Source: Spirochaetia bacterium (lineage in GTDB: Bacteria; Spirochaetota; Spirochaetia; CADAEX01). From it: a stretch of 32,854 nucleotides of DNA. The notes under the pieces were generated by a model. That model was not told the DNA's origin. It worked only from the letters and a program-made list of their open reading frames with translations, and did not search any database. This document shows, one piece after another, positions 16,302 through 24,519 of the stretch (positions are counted from its first letter, which is position 1; every line of letters starts with the position of its first letter). The stretch spans positions 1 through 32,854 of the forward strand of contig JAFZIU010000103.1 in NCBI GenBank assembly GCA_017554185.1. Reading direction: 5' to 3'. Both the position numbers and the translations under genes were made by a program.

Positions 16302-17134
16302 AGCGGAAGCCCCATCAAGGTCTTGAAATTACGGCACACCTGTACCGCCAGCTCCTCCGGCAAGGTGCCGCGCAGGGCCGCGATGCAGTCGTATGTATAG
16401 CCTACAAAGCCGCTCCAGTTAGGGTACTTCCGCACCTTCTGGGGTGTAAGGAACGGAGCGTCGGTCTCGGCCAGTATGCGGCCAGCCGGCACCTTGGCTG
16501 CAGCTTTCTGAATGCATTCTGACTTCTTGTAGGTTACATTGCCTGAGAAGGAGATATAGAACCCCAGGTCCAGGTACTTTCTTGCCCATTCCCAGTCGCT
16601 TGAGAAGCAGTGTATTATGCCGCCTTTTCCCAGCTTTGCACCGGCGAGCATGCTGTAAGTGTCGGGGTCTGCCTCCCGGGTGTGTATTATCACAGGCAGG
16701 TCAAACTGCTTTGCAATATCCAGCTGGGCTGCAAACAGCTCCTTCTGGGCCTGCACACCGCCGTACCCGAAGTGGTTGTCAAGGCCGATCTCGCCAACAG
16801 CCACCAGCTTGCCTCCATTCCGGTTTGCAGCCACCTGCTTCTCAAGCTCATCCAGCCGCCTCTTTAGGTCAGCCGGCTCCAGCTCCGACTTGCTCACCGA
16901 AAGGCCGTCTGTTATGTACAGCTCCTTGAACTGGTTCACCATCCCAAGCCGCTCTTCGAAAGTATCGGTGTTGGTCCCCACGTCAAGGGCAAGCTCAAGA
17001 CCGCCCTCGACACAGGTCTGGAACAGTGTCTTCCAGTCCATCTCCTTGGTCTGCCAGAGAATAAGGTGTGTATGTGTATCTGCAATGCCTGGGTACAGGT
17101 GCACCTGGGCAGCAACTTCTTCTGTCATGCTCAT
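16298..17134 (-). CDS. TatD family hydrolase (metal-dependent DNase-like)
   Basis: A 278-residue TIM-barrel amidohydrolase. Metal ligands are visible in order: H21 and H23 (DTHTHL), E in VAVGEIGLD, H in IIHTREADP, H in IIHCFSSDW and D in AETDAPFLTP. These fit the TatD family, with 3'-5' exonuclease or related hydrolase activity in the cytoplasm. The start may instead be the ATG two codons later; no strong ribosome site decides between them. It is coupled to the HAD gene by a 4-nt overlap. Confidence 0.9.
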   Translation of the reverse strand: MSMTEEVAAQVHLYPGIADTHTHLILWQTKEMDWKTLFQTCVEGGLELALDVGTNTDTFEERLGMVNQFKELYITDGLSVSKSELEPADLKRRLDELEKQVAANRNGGKLVAVGEIGLDNHFGYGGVQAQKELFAAQLDIAKQFDLPVIIHTREADPDTYSMLAGAKLGKGGIIHCFSSDWEWARKYLDLGFYISFSGNVTYKKSECIQKAAAKVPAGRILAETDAPFLTPQKVRKYPNWSGFVGYTYDCIAALRGTLPEELAVQVCRNFKTLMGLPL

Positions 17135-17173
17135 ATTGAAAATTTATTCCATTCAAGCTCTTTTGTAAACTGC

Positions 17174-17202
17174 TTGACTGTTATGCGCCCCTCAAGTAAA
17201 AT
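17174..17202 (+). promoter_or_regulatory. promoter of tRNA-Leu
   Basis: TTGACT (17174-17179), a 17-bp spacer and TAAAAT (17197-17202). The predicted start near 17209 is just before the tRNA 5' end, so it is very probably functional. Confidence 0.75.
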
Positions 17203-17212
17203 GAAAAGACCC

Positions 17213-17298
17213 GCCGGAGTGGTGAAATTGGTAGACACAGGGGACTTAAAATCCCCCGGCCCTTAAAAGCCTTGCGGATTCGAGTTCCGCCTCCGGCA
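17213..17298 (+). tRNA. tRNA-Leu (UAA)
   Basis: An 86-nt tRNA. Acceptor arms GCCGGAG and CTCCGGC pair fully, with discriminator A. The anticodon stem GGGGA/TCCCC encloses a 7-nt loop CTTAAAA, giving anticodon UAA. A long variable arm, as in class II tRNAs, contains GGCCCTTAAAAGCC. The T arm is GCGGA-TTCGAGT-TCCGC. CCA is not encoded. Confidence 0.97.
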
Positions 17299-17316
17299 TA
17301 TTAAATAAATGTATTA

Positions 17317-17345
17317 TTGACATTATCGCTCATTCTTGATAGATT
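17317..17345 (+). promoter_or_regulatory. promoter of tRNA-Lys/tRNA-Glu
   Basis: TTGACA (17317-17322), a 17-bp spacer and TAGATT (17340-17345) lie upstream of tRNA-Lys, leaving about 16-17 nt of leader. A separate promoter would explain the gap between tRNA-Leu and the next two tRNAs. Confidence 0.6.
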
Positions 17346-17368
17346 TTTGTCGTTGCATTTATTGTTTT

Positions 17369-17441
17369 GGGCTGCTAGCTCAGCTGGTAGAGCAACGCCC
17401 TTTTAAGGCGTGGGTCAATGGTTCGAATCCATTGCAGCTCA
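17369..17441 (+). tRNA. tRNA-Lys (UUU)
   Basis: A 73-nt tRNA. Acceptor GGGCTGC pairs with GCAGCTC with one G-U pair. D arm GCTC/GAGC; anticodon stem ACGCC/GGCGT with loop CTTTTAA, anticodon UUU; T arm AATGG-TTCGAAT-CCATT; discriminator A. CCA is not encoded. Confidence 0.97.
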
Positions 17442-17447
17442 AGACGC

Positions 17448-17519
17448 GTCTCCTTCGTCTAGGGGTTAGGACAACGGGTTTTCATCCCGTCAACACTGGT
17501 TCGATTCCAGTAGGAGATG
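17448..17519 (+). tRNA. tRNA-Glu (UUC)
   Basis: A 72-nt tRNA six bases after tRNA-Lys. Acceptor GTCTCCT pairs with AGGAGAT with a G-U at the first pair. Anticodon stem ACGGG/CCCGT with loop TTTTCAT gives UUC. T arm ACTGG-TTCGATT-CCAGT; discriminator G. CCA is not encoded. Confidence 0.96.
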
Positions 17520-17531
17520 CCTTTTCAACAG

Positions 17532-17560
17532 CCCGCACTTATCCGGTGCGGGTTTTTTTT
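17532..17560 (+). terminator. intrinsic terminator of the tRNA cluster
   Basis: CCCGCAC (17532-17538) and GTGCGGG (17546-17552) form a 7-bp stem followed by eight T (17553-17560), directly after tRNA-Glu. Confidence 0.9.
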
Positions 17561-17564
17561 GTCC

Positions 17565-18221
17565 CTAGAAGAAAAGATTGAATATCTGATGGCTGTACTT
17601 GGCCCACAGATTGGGGCTTTTATGCATCTTGGCTATATTCTCGTCGGTCAGCTGTATCTTGTATGATTTATTGAAAAGCATCTGATAGAAAAAGTGGCAC
17701 ACCTCTTTATCCACCTGGTCCAGGTCTTTATAGTTTATCTGCTTTATAGGGTCGTTCCTCCGGTGGAACAGGAACACGAATATGGCGTTCTGCATATCCT
17801 TTAGATAAGCCTCAAGACGCTCCTCTATGGTGGTTGGGTCGTTTGAGTCCACGCCGAAGTTAAGCCATGGCTGGGTGTCCAGGATAAAATGGCCTATGGG
17901 GTCGTTCTTCCGCGCTATCCTTATGGTTCCCCGGTTGTAGTTGGTCACCGGATTGCCATGCTTGTCAACCACCACCACTGTGCCGTCGGTATGGATGAAC
18001 ACCTGGTTCTGCTCCTCGCCCCTCATGCAGTGGATGTGGTATTCCTCGATGTTGTCCAGTATAAAGTAGATGATGGAGAGCTCTCTCTGGGGGATCTCCT
18101 GACTGGTGTCAAAGGAAAGTCCGAAAAGATTGGCAAAATAGGTCATGCGGCTTATCCCTTGTGCAGACAAGCTGGAGACCGAGATGAAGATCATAAGAAA
18201 AATGGGAAATAATTTCCTCAT
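17565..18221 (-). CDS. secreted hypothetical protein
   Basis: A 218-residue protein with a clear signal peptide (MRKLFPIFLMIFISVSSLSA, probable cleavage after SLSAQ). The mature part is soluble, with no membrane span, metal motif or repeat that I recognise; it ends in aromatic residues (IFNLFF). It is probably periplasmic or surface-exposed. It stands alone between the tRNA terminator and the divergent antiporter gene. The promoter's -10 box ends 7 nt before the ATG, and no ribosome site fits between, so the message appears leaderless. Function unknown. Confidence 0.75.
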   Translation of the reverse strand: MRKLFPIFLMIFISVSSLSAQGISRMTYFANLFGLSFDTSQEIPQRELSIIYFILDNIEEYHIHCMRGEEQNQVFIHTDGTVVVVDKHGNPVTNYNRGTIRIARKNDPIGHFILDTQPWLNFGVDSNDPTTIEERLEAYLKDMQNAIFVFLFHRRNDPIKQINYKDLDQVDKEVCHFFYQMLFNKSYKIQLTDENIAKMHKSPNLWAKYSHQIFNLFF

Positions 18222-18228
18222 CGGTTAA

Positions 18229-18257
18229 ATTATAACATGTGAAAATTGAGTTGTAAA
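18229..18257 (-). promoter_or_regulatory. promoter of the secreted hypothetical gene
   Basis: On the minus strand, TTTACA (18252-18257), a 17-bp spacer and a consensus TATAAT (18229-18234). The predicted transcription start falls at or within two bases of the ATG at 18221. Confidence 0.7.
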
Positions 18258-18297
18258 GTTTAATAAAAAGAGATACCATTCAGGCGGAGCTTAAGAA

Positions 18298-20394
18298 ATG
18301 GAAGGAGATATCACCGGTCTGATGACCACGCTTATTTTTCAGATAAGCGTAATTATTTTCGCAGTCAAGATATTCGGAAGCCTCACCGAGAAGATTGGCA
18401 TACCGTCTGTAATAGGCGAGCTTTTATCGGGTGTTGTAATAGGGCCTTATGCCCTGGGCGCAATCCCGCTGCCCGGCTTTCCCCATGGCCTTTTCCCTGT
18501 ATTCTCTGAATCCCTGGCTGTTACTCCGCAGCTCTATGGCTTTGCCATGGTCGCTTCCATTGTGCTTTTGTTCAACTCGGGTCTCGAGACCGACCTGGGG
18601 CTGTTCCTCCGCTATTCGCTGCGGGGCGGAATAATCGGTCTTTCCGGTGTAGTATTCTCCTTCATCTTCGGCGCCGGCACCTGCATGATAGTCCTGAAAA
18701 CCCATTTCTGGGATGCACCCTGCCTTTTCTTCGGCATAATGTCCACAGCAACATCGGTAGGAATAACAGCCCGCATCCTGTCGGACAAGAAGAAGATGGA
18801 TTCCCCCGAGGGTGTCACCACACTGGCAGCAGCTGTATTCGACGATGTCCTTGGTATCGTGCTCCTGGCTGTGGTCATGGGTATTGTGGCTGCTATGCAG
18901 CAGAACGGCGGCCACGGCATGAATGCCTCTGTCATAATGAACATTGCCTTCCGCGCCTTCGGTATATGGCTGGGATTCTCTGCAATCGCGCTTCTGTGCT
19001 CAAAGCGTATAGCTGCGCTTCTAAAGATGTTCCGCAGCTCCTACGATTTCTCCATATTCGCATTCGGCATTGCCCTCCTGTTTGCAGGACTTTTCGAGAA
19101 ACAGGGCCTTGCCATGATCATCGGTGCCTACATAACAGGTCTTTCCCTTTCCAGCACCGACATTGCTCCTATAATCCATGACCGCCTGGAAGGAATAACC
19201 GCCTTCATGGTGCCTCTTTTCTTCTGTGTCATGGGTATGATGGTTAATGTGGGCAAGCTTCTTGACAGTCACGTCCTTATCTTCGGGACAATCTATACCA
19301 TTGCCTGTATCATTGGAAAGCTTATCGGATGCGGCTGGCCATCCCTCTATCTGGGCTTCAATATCCACGGTGCGCTCCGCATAGGATGCGGCATGGTGCC
19401 GCGTGGCGAGGTTGCCCTTATCATAGCAGGCATCGGTCTTACTGCCGGTGTCCTTACCGAACAGCTTTTCGGTGTTGTCATCCTTATGACGCTGGTCACC
19501 ACAATTGTGTCACCTCCGGCTCTTACTATGGTGCTTGCCGGGTCCCAGAGGGGAACCCAGAAGGAGCTGAACAGCCTTGAGACCAAAACCTGCCACTGGG
19601 AATTCAAGACCGAGGAGATTGCCGACCTGGTTGAATACATGCTTATCAAAGATCTGCGCAAGGACGGTTTCTTCGTGCTCACCATCGACAGCGACAAAGG
19701 TATATATCATGCCCGCATGAACAGGATGGTCTTCACCATAACCCAGAACGGCAAGTCAATCGATATCTCCACCAGAGTGGGCAACGAGCAGTTCCTGAAG
19801 ACTTCAATGTACGAGGTGCTGCTGCGCTTCATGGATACCGAGAAGCAGAACAAGAACCAGGGAAGTGCTGTTGAGGCCGCAAAGAAGGATATGGCCGAAA
19901 CCGAGGAAAAGAAAGTGGATGTGGAAGTCCTCAAGGGGCGTATCTCCAAAGACCTTATCATATGCAATCTTGCTGCATCCAACAAGGATGAGGCAATCCT
20001 CGAACTGGTGGATCTGGTATCAACCTCAGCCAATATCACTGACAGACAGGTTCTCCTGGATGATATAATCCAGCGCGAGGCCAAGATGAGCACCGGAATG
20101 GAGCATGGAATCGCATTTCCTCATGCCAAGAGCGAAGGGGTCAAGCGTCTTACCATTGCAATAGGAAGAAAGAAGAGCGGTATCGAGTTCGATTCTCTGG
20201 ACGGACTGCCGGCACAGATCTTTGTGCTCATAGCTTCCCCTAAGGACGAGGCATCGCCGCATCTCCAGGTGCTTTCGGCAGTATCGGGAGTGCTCAGCAA
20301 GGAAGAGAACAGGAAGAAGATTCTTGATGCAAAGAACGCAGACCAGATAGCTTCAGTGTTCAGCGCAGAAAAATCCGGATCATCCTGGTTATAA
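18298..20394 (+). CDS. cation/proton antiporter (CPA2) fused to a PTS EIIA (fructose/nitrogen type) domain
   Basis: A 698-residue protein. Residues about 10-425 are a Na+/H+ exchanger domain with roughly 12 helices; the acidic pair D182-D183 (AAAVFDDVLG) is the CPA2-type ion-binding site. A soluble linker follows (about 430-550) with a charged stretch near 520-540. Residues about 555-695 match PTS_EIIA_2, with the phospho-acceptor histidine at 609 (GIAFPHAKS) and the typical GIEFDSLDG segment. The fusion suggests that phosphorylation state, and so sugar or nitrogen supply, tunes ion exchange. GGAG precedes the ATG. Its 3' end overlaps the convergent pepF gene by 35 bp. The transported ion (Na+ or K+) cannot be decided. 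Confidence 0.9.
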   Translation: MEGDITGLMTTLIFQISVIIFAVKIFGSLTEKIGIPSVIGELLSGVVIGPYALGAIPLPGFPHGLFPVFSESLAVTPQLYGFAMVASIVLLFNSGLETDLGLFLRYSLRGGIIGLSGVVFSFIFGAGTCMIVLKTHFWDAPCLFFGIMSTATSVGITARILSDKKKMDSPEGVTTLAAAVFDDVLGIVLLAVVMGIVAAMQQNGGHGMNASVIMNIAFRAFGIWLGFSAIALLCSKRIAALLKMFRSSYDFSIFAFGIALLFAGLFEKQGLAMIIGAYITGLSLSSTDIAPIIHDRLEGITAFMVPLFFCVMGMMVNVGKLLDSHVLIFGTIYTIACIIGKLIGCGWPSLYLGFNIHGALRIGCGMVPRGEVALIIAGIGLTAGVLTEQLFGVVILMTLVTTIVSPPALTMVLAGSQRGTQKELNSLETKTCHWEFKTEEIADLVEYMLIKDLRKDGFFVLTIDSDKGIYHARMNRMVFTITQNGKSIDISTRVGNEQFLKTSMYEVLLRFMDTEKQNKNQGSAVEAAKKDMAETEEKKVDVEVLKGRISKDLIICNLAASNKDEAILELVDLVSTSANITDRQVLLDDIIQREAKMSTGMEHGIAFPHAKSEGVKRLTIAIGRKKSGIEFDSLDGLPAQIFVLIASPKDEASPHLQVLSAVSGVLSKEENRKKILDAKNADQIASVFSAEKSGSSWL

Positions 20395-22108
20395 ATTCCA
20401 TACTCTCCTGGAAGAAATCCTTTTTCTCAACATCTATGCCTGCAAGCTTTGCAACACCCTTGATATCGGTGCGTCCGGTGGCCATGAGCACCTTCCTGTA
20501 GAGGGCAGGGAAGTTCTTCTTGTCCTCAAGATACTTCACATAAAGTCCTATGGAGAAAAGCTGTCCGAATGCATAAGGATAGTTGTAGAACCCAAGGTCC
20601 GGGCTGTAGTAGTGGCACTTCACCGCCCAAATGTAGGGGTGGAGCAGCTTGGGATCCAGTGCATCGCCGTAGGTGGCCTTCTGGGCATCGGTCATCATGC
20701 TGCACAGGGCATCGGCAAACAGCGGCCCTTCCTTCTGCTTCTCGAACACAGCCTTCTCGAAGTAGAAGCGGCACAGGATGTCAACAATAACCTGGGTAAC
20801 CTCCATCAGGAACATCTCGGTCAGGTACTTCTTCTCAAAGCCTTTTGCTTTGCTGATTGTTGTGTTGTACAGCATGGTCTCGGAGAAAATCGAGGCTGTC
20901 TCGGCCAGTGTCATGGGGTAGGCCCGTGCAAATGCGCACTCCTCCCGCAGGAGGTGGAAGTGATATGCATGCCCCAGCTCGTGGGCAATGGTGGATACGC
21001 CCGAGAATGTGGGGCTGAAGTTGCACATGACCCTGCTTTCCTTTGCAATAGGGAACGATGTGCAGTAGGCACCTCCCACCTTTCCTGCGTGTGGCGGGGA
21101 GTCTATCCATCCGTTGGCAAATGCGTTCTTTGCGAAAAGTCCCATGTCGGGAGCGAAGCTTCCGAAGGTCTGGATTATGTAGTCCCTTGCCTCTTCGAAG
21201 CTCCACACCTTGGGAGTAAAACCCTTCTGGGAGATAGGGGCAAAAAGGTCGTAGAAGGCCAGTTTCTTGATGCCCAACAGTTCTGCTTTTTTATTCAGGT
21301 ACTTGCGGAACTCAGGAAGGGATTCCTCCATCACAGAGATCATGGCATCCAGAGTCTTGGCCGACATCCTGGACTGGAACAGGGATTTCTCCAGGGCACT
21401 CTTCCAGCTGCGTCTGGTGTCCATGGTGGCTGCAGTCTTCTTTACGCCGTTAAGGGAGTAGGCAAGTGGAATCTCCATACTTTTCCATGCGGCAAGTTCT
21501 GCCTCGTAAGCCTTTTTCCGCACACTGCGGCTCTTGTCAAAGGCCAGGTTCCGCAGCTCTGTAATGCTCTTTCCATCGCCGGAAAGGGAAGATGATACAG
21601 CCTCCTGAAGCCTTCCCCATGCATCGCCGCCGGCAGCCTTCATCTCCTGTGCCAGGGCTTCCTCGCCCTCTGACATCTGGTGGTCTGCCTCCTTGAGGGA
21701 GTCCATTATGAACTGGGCCCGTTCTGATAAAATAGGGCTTTTCTTGAGCAGGGCAGGGATATCTTTCTTGTGCTTTTTAACAAGGCTGTTGAAAAGGACA
21801 AAGCACTCAGAAAGCTTCTGGTGCGCCTCCTCAAGCCGGGACACTTCTTTTAAAGCCCGCTCATCAGCGGTGTTCACCGAGAATACGGCATAGGCGTAGG
21901 AGAATAGGTTCTCCATAAGGTCCATGGCGCGCCCCAGAAGCTGCACCGCCTCCTCCAGGGCCTCTTTCCTGCCCTTGGAAAGCAGGGCCTTGAGTTCTTG
22001 GCACAGTGCCAGATAGTCTTTTATATCGCCCTGGTAGGCGGTGTCGTCAAAGCTTTTGTAAATGTTGGATAAGTTCCACATGGGAAGTGTGTCTGCTGTC
22101 TTTTTCAT
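20360..22108 (-). CDS. pepF: oligoendopeptidase F (M3 family)
   Basis: A 582-residue cytoplasmic zinc peptidase. The HEXXH site is in STIAHELGHAYHFH (about residues 376-380), followed downstream by the third ligand in ETASIFSETML. The substrate-binding end has the Tyr/Gly-rich part DLGFYNYPYAFGQLF. Length matches the family's roughly 600 residues. I set the start at the ATG at 22108; the frame extends to 22159, but that part runs through the rubrerythrin terminator hairpin. The role is cleavage of short peptides for nutrition or turnover. Its 3' end overlaps the convergent antiporter by 35 bp. Confidence 0.93.
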   Translation of the reverse strand: MKKTADTLPMWNLSNIYKSFDDTAYQGDIKDYLALCQELKALLSKGRKEALEEAVQLLGRAMDLMENLFSYAYAVFSVNTADERALKEVSRLEEAHQKLSECFVLFNSLVKKHKKDIPALLKKSPILSERAQFIMDSLKEADHQMSEGEEALAQEMKAAGGDAWGRLQEAVSSSLSGDGKSITELRNLAFDKSRSVRKKAYEAELAAWKSMEIPLAYSLNGVKKTAATMDTRRSWKSALEKSLFQSRMSAKTLDAMISVMEESLPEFRKYLNKKAELLGIKKLAFYDLFAPISQKGFTPKVWSFEEARDYIIQTFGSFAPDMGLFAKNAFANGWIDSPPHAGKVGGAYCTSFPIAKESRVMCNFSPTFSGVSTIAHELGHAYHFHLLREECAFARAYPMTLAETASIFSETMLYNTTISKAKGFEKKYLTEMFLMEVTQVIVDILCRFYFEKAVFEKQKEGPLFADALCSMMTDAQKATYGDALDPKLLHPYIWAVKCHYYSPDLGFYNYPYAFGQLFSIGLYVKYLEDKKNFPALYRKVLMATGRTDIKGVAKLAGIDVEKKDFFQESMEFITRMIRIFLR

Positions 22109-22124
22109 ACCTATAAAATAACAT

Positions 22125-22154
22125 AAAAAAAAGCCAGGGGATAGCCCTGGCTTT
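22125..22154 (-). terminator. intrinsic terminator of the MATE-like/perR/rubrerythrin operon
   Basis: AAAGCCAGGG (22130-22139) pairs perfectly with CCCTGGCTTT (22145-22154) around a 5-nt loop. Read on the minus strand it ends in a run of eight T (22125-22132). It lies between rubrerythrin and pepF. Confidence 0.88.
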
Positions 22155-22174
22155 ATCACCTGTACATCAGGTCA

Positions 22175-22741
22175 TTATTTGAAATATCTCTCAAGAAGAC
22201 CCTTGAAAGCCTTTCCATGGCGAGCCTCGTCCCGTGCCATCTCGTGAACTGTGTCGTGGATAGCATCCAGGTTGTATTTCTTAGCCAGTGTAGCCAGGTC
22301 TGTCTTTCCGGCTGTTGCACCGTTCTCTGCATCAACCCGCACCTGCAGGTTCTTCTTTGTGCTGTCGGTCACAACTTCGCCCAGAAGCTCTGCAAACTTA
22401 GCGGCATGCTCTGCCTCTTCAAGTCCAGCCTTCTCCCAGTACATGCCGACTTCTGGATATCCTTCCCGGAAGGCAACACGTGCCATAGCCAGGTACATAC
22501 CTACCTCGCAGCACTCTCCCTCGAAGTTGGATCTGAGTCCTGCAATGATCTTTTCCTGAACATCTGCCGGAACATCCGGTCCGAACTTCTTTCCGATGCC
22601 GACAACATGCTCTGCTGCCCAGCTCATCTCGCCCTCGACCTTCTTCCAGTCCGGTCCCGCATACTTACATACAGGGCATACTGCAGGTGCAGCAGCTCCC
22701 TCGAAAACATAGCCGCAAACAGGGCAAACAAATTTAGCCAT
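22175..22741 (-). CDS. rubrerythrin with N-terminal rubredoxin domain (reverse rubrerythrin)
   Basis: A 188-residue peroxide-scavenging protein. The N-terminal rubredoxin knuckles are CPVCGY (6-9) and CPVCKY (about 21-24), for one Fe. The ferritin-like domain follows with di-iron ligands in [20 protein letters not shown] and [12 protein letters not shown]. In ordinary rubrerythrin the rubredoxin part is C-terminal; this reversed order is known from anaerobes such as clostridia and treponemes, where it acts as NADH-dependent H2O2 reductase with partner reductases. It follows the perR-type gene by 23 bp with GGAGG before the ATG, so it is co-transcribed with its likely repressor. Confidence 0.92.
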   Translation of the reverse strand: MAKFVCPVCGYVFEGAAAPAVCPVCKYAGPDWKKVEGEMSWAAEHVVGIGKKFGPDVPADVQEKIIAGLRSNFEGECCEVGMYLAMARVAFREGYPEVGMYWEKAGLEEAEHAAKFAELLGEVVTDSTKKNLQVRVDAENGATAGKTDLATLAKKYNLDAIHDTVHEMARDEARHGKAFKGLLERYFK

Positions 22742-22764
22742 CTTATTCCTCCATTATTTTATCA

Positions 22765-23148
22765 TTAAGCCTTTGTCAGGCAGTTTTTACATGTTCCACG
22801 CACAGTTATGTTCAGCTCCTCGCACTTGAAGCCGCTCTTCTCAAGCTGGCTGTTCAGGTCATCAAAGTTGAAGTTGTAGTCCATCACCATTCCGCATTTG
22901 GTGCACACAGCGTGGTTGTGGGGCTCTATAATACCGTCGTAGCGGTCGGCTCCCCCGGGCACCTTTATGCGCAGTATCTTTCCCTGCTCGGCCAGAAGGT
23001 TAAGGTTCCGGTAGACAGTTCCCATGCTTATTGTAGGGTCTACCTCCCGGGTCATTCCGTACACTTCCAGGGCAGTGGGGTGGATAAGGTTTGCCTTTAC
23101 AGTCCTGAGTACAAGTTCGCGCTGTTTTGAAAATCTCTGTGCTTTCAC
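22765..23148 (-). CDS. perR: Fur-family regulator, PerR-type
   Basis: A 127-residue repressor. The winged-helix domain has TALEVYGMTREVDPTISMGT then VYRNLNLLAEQGKI. The metal-sensing part holds HNHAVCTKCG and a closing CKNC, giving the two CxxC pairs of the structural zinc site. The start is GTG (23148), which shares one base with the TAG of the upstream gene; no in-frame ATG is near. Genome context (reverse rubrerythrin next in the operon) favours a peroxide sensor (PerR) over iron-sensing Fur, an inference. A dyad at 23149-23163 directly before the start could be its own operator. Confidence 0.87.
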   Translation of the reverse strand: MKAQRFSKQRELVLRTVKANLIHPTALEVYGMTREVDPTISMGTVYRNLNLLAEQGKILRIKVPGGADRYDGIIEPHNHAVCTKCGMVMDYNFNFDDLNSQLEKSGFKCEELNITVRGTCKNCLTKA

Positions 23149-24443
23149 TAATAAGAATTATTACTACTAATTCTCTTGAATGTCAAGTAGCCCGATTCTG
23201 CGGTCATGGCGAAGATATAGCTGATTGCGCCCACCATCAGGCCCACCATTGTGAAGCCCCTGTCCAGCACAATAACGGCCAGTGTCACGGCAATCAGGTT
23301 CAGTGTGACGGCCCATCCGATGTTCCTTGTGGTCTTGTTCCTTATGTTTATTGCCCGCAGCCATGCCACCACAGGGAAGGTGAAGAGTGTCAGCGAGATT
23401 ACCATGAGCGGCCCCTTGCAGAGCGATGCCAGCTCAGGTGTAAGTCCCGAGATATTTATAAGGATATGCTCCCGCACCGATGGAACGAAGATGCAGAAGA
23501 GGCAGGTTCCGCATACAACTGCACAGATCCTGAACACAGCCTTTCGGATCACCTGGTTGTTCTCCTTTGTGCTGAAGAGGGCTATGGAAGCCTCCTGGGT
23601 GGAGTAGCAGAGGGAGCGGAACACCGCGATTATAGAGATAACCTCGCTCCAGCCGGCCAGGGATTCGATGGGAAGCAGTCCCCGTGATATTCCCGCCGCT
23701 ATTATAGGGCGGTCTGCCTCGGTCACGAAGGATGTCATGGCAAGGGGCAGGTAGAAGAAGGTAAGGTCCTTCCAGCTCATGGTCTCCGGCGTTATCTTGT
23801 TCCGCAGCTGTTTAAGGACAGGGCGGGCGAAGAGGTAGGCCGATATTGCGCCGGCTGTCACACCCATGCTCAGGGCGATGGATGCCACGTAGCAGCCCGG
23901 TATGGTGCGCCAGGAGAGCATTATGGCAAGCGTTGCAATGGAGACGATTATCCTGATCACTGTGATAAGCGAAACCTGTACTGTGTGTCCGTTGCGGATA
24001 AGCACGCCCTGCCACAGGCGGCGCACTCCTATGGTGGGCACCCATGGAATCATGAGCAGGAATGATATCCTGGCAGGCTCTATGTAGTCCGGCTCAAGCT
24101 TTAAGAGTACAGTGCCTATGAAGTTGAAGGGCCCCGGCAGGATGCAGAAGATATGGATGACCAGAAGAAGGGCCAGCACCACCAGAAGGAAGTTCTTGAG
24201 CTTCTGGTAGTTGTTCCACGAGTCCGACAGGGCAGTGGCAGCAGAGAGCATCTGGATTATGGCTCCCTCCAGAAGCAGGGACAGCGAGGTGACCACAGTG
24301 AATATGGCCAGGTTCTCCTTCACGTTCCCAAGGCGGGATATAAAGGCGATCACAGCAGGGAACTCGAAGTTCATTATTATCTGCATGAGGGCAAGAGGAG
24401 CCCAGAATTTGAGGAATGTAGATACTTTGAGCTTTTGTTCCAT
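23148..24443 (-). CDS. MATE/MOP-superfamily-like membrane exporter
   Basis: A 431-residue integral membrane protein with about 12 helices. The first half (WAPLALMQIIMNFEFPAVIA) and the second (YLPLAMTSFVTEADRPIIAA) begin alike, indicating two repeated halves as in the multidrug/oligosaccharide/polysaccharide flippase superfamily, close to MATE or ANKH-like proteins. Substrate unknown. It is the first gene of the run to perR and rubrerythrin: its stop shares a base with the perR start. It could export a toxic or redox-active compound under peroxide control, which is a guess from context. Confidence 0.78.
   Translation of the reverse strand: MEQKLKVSTFLKFWAPLALMQIIMNFEFPAVIAFISRLGNVKENLAIFTVVTSLSLLLEGAIIQMLSAATALSDSWNNYQKLKNFLLVVLALLLVIHIFCILPGPFNFIGTVLLKLEPDYIEPARISFLLMIPWVPTIGVRRLWQGVLIRNGHTVQVSLITVIRIIVSIATLAIMLSWRTIPGCYVASIALSMGVTAGAISAYLFARPVLKQLRNKITPETMSWKDLTFFYLPLAMTSFVTEADRPIIAAGISRGLLPIESLAGWSEVISIIAVFRSLCYSTQEASIALFSTKENNQVIRKAVFRICAVVCGTCLFCIFVPSVREHILINISGLTPELASLCKGPLMVISLTLFTFPVVAWLRAINIRNKTTRNIGWAVTLNLIAVTLAVIVLDRGFTMVGLMVGAISYIFAMTAESGYLTFKRISSNNSY
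23149..23163. promoter_or_regulatory. candidate PerR/Fur box
   Basis: TAATAAGAATTATTA is a 15-bp near-palindrome (6-bp perfect arms, TAATAA/TTATTA, with a 3-bp centre). It resembles the 7-1-7 Fur/PerR box and ends immediately upstream of the perR start codon, inside the end of the MATE-like gene. Autoregulation is suggested but not shown. Confidence 0.45.
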
Positions 24444-24465
24444 TATTTTTCACCTGTAGCATTAT

Positions 24466-24495
24466 TTGCTACACCTCTTTTAGTATATTTATAGT
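24466..24495 (+). promoter_or_regulatory. putative promoter of the ADP-ribosylglycohydrolase gene
   Basis: TTGCTA (24466-24471), an 18-bp spacer and TATAGT (24490-24495) lie 24 bp before the ATG. AAGGAG (24509-24514) is the ribosome site. Confidence 0.5.
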
Positions 24496-24519
24496 GAAAC
24501 AAAAAGACAAGGAGTAAAA

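Noticed and set aside
20612-21595. 327-codon open frame on the plus strand
   Set aside because: Antisense shadow of pepF, whose HEXXH motif and length are intact.
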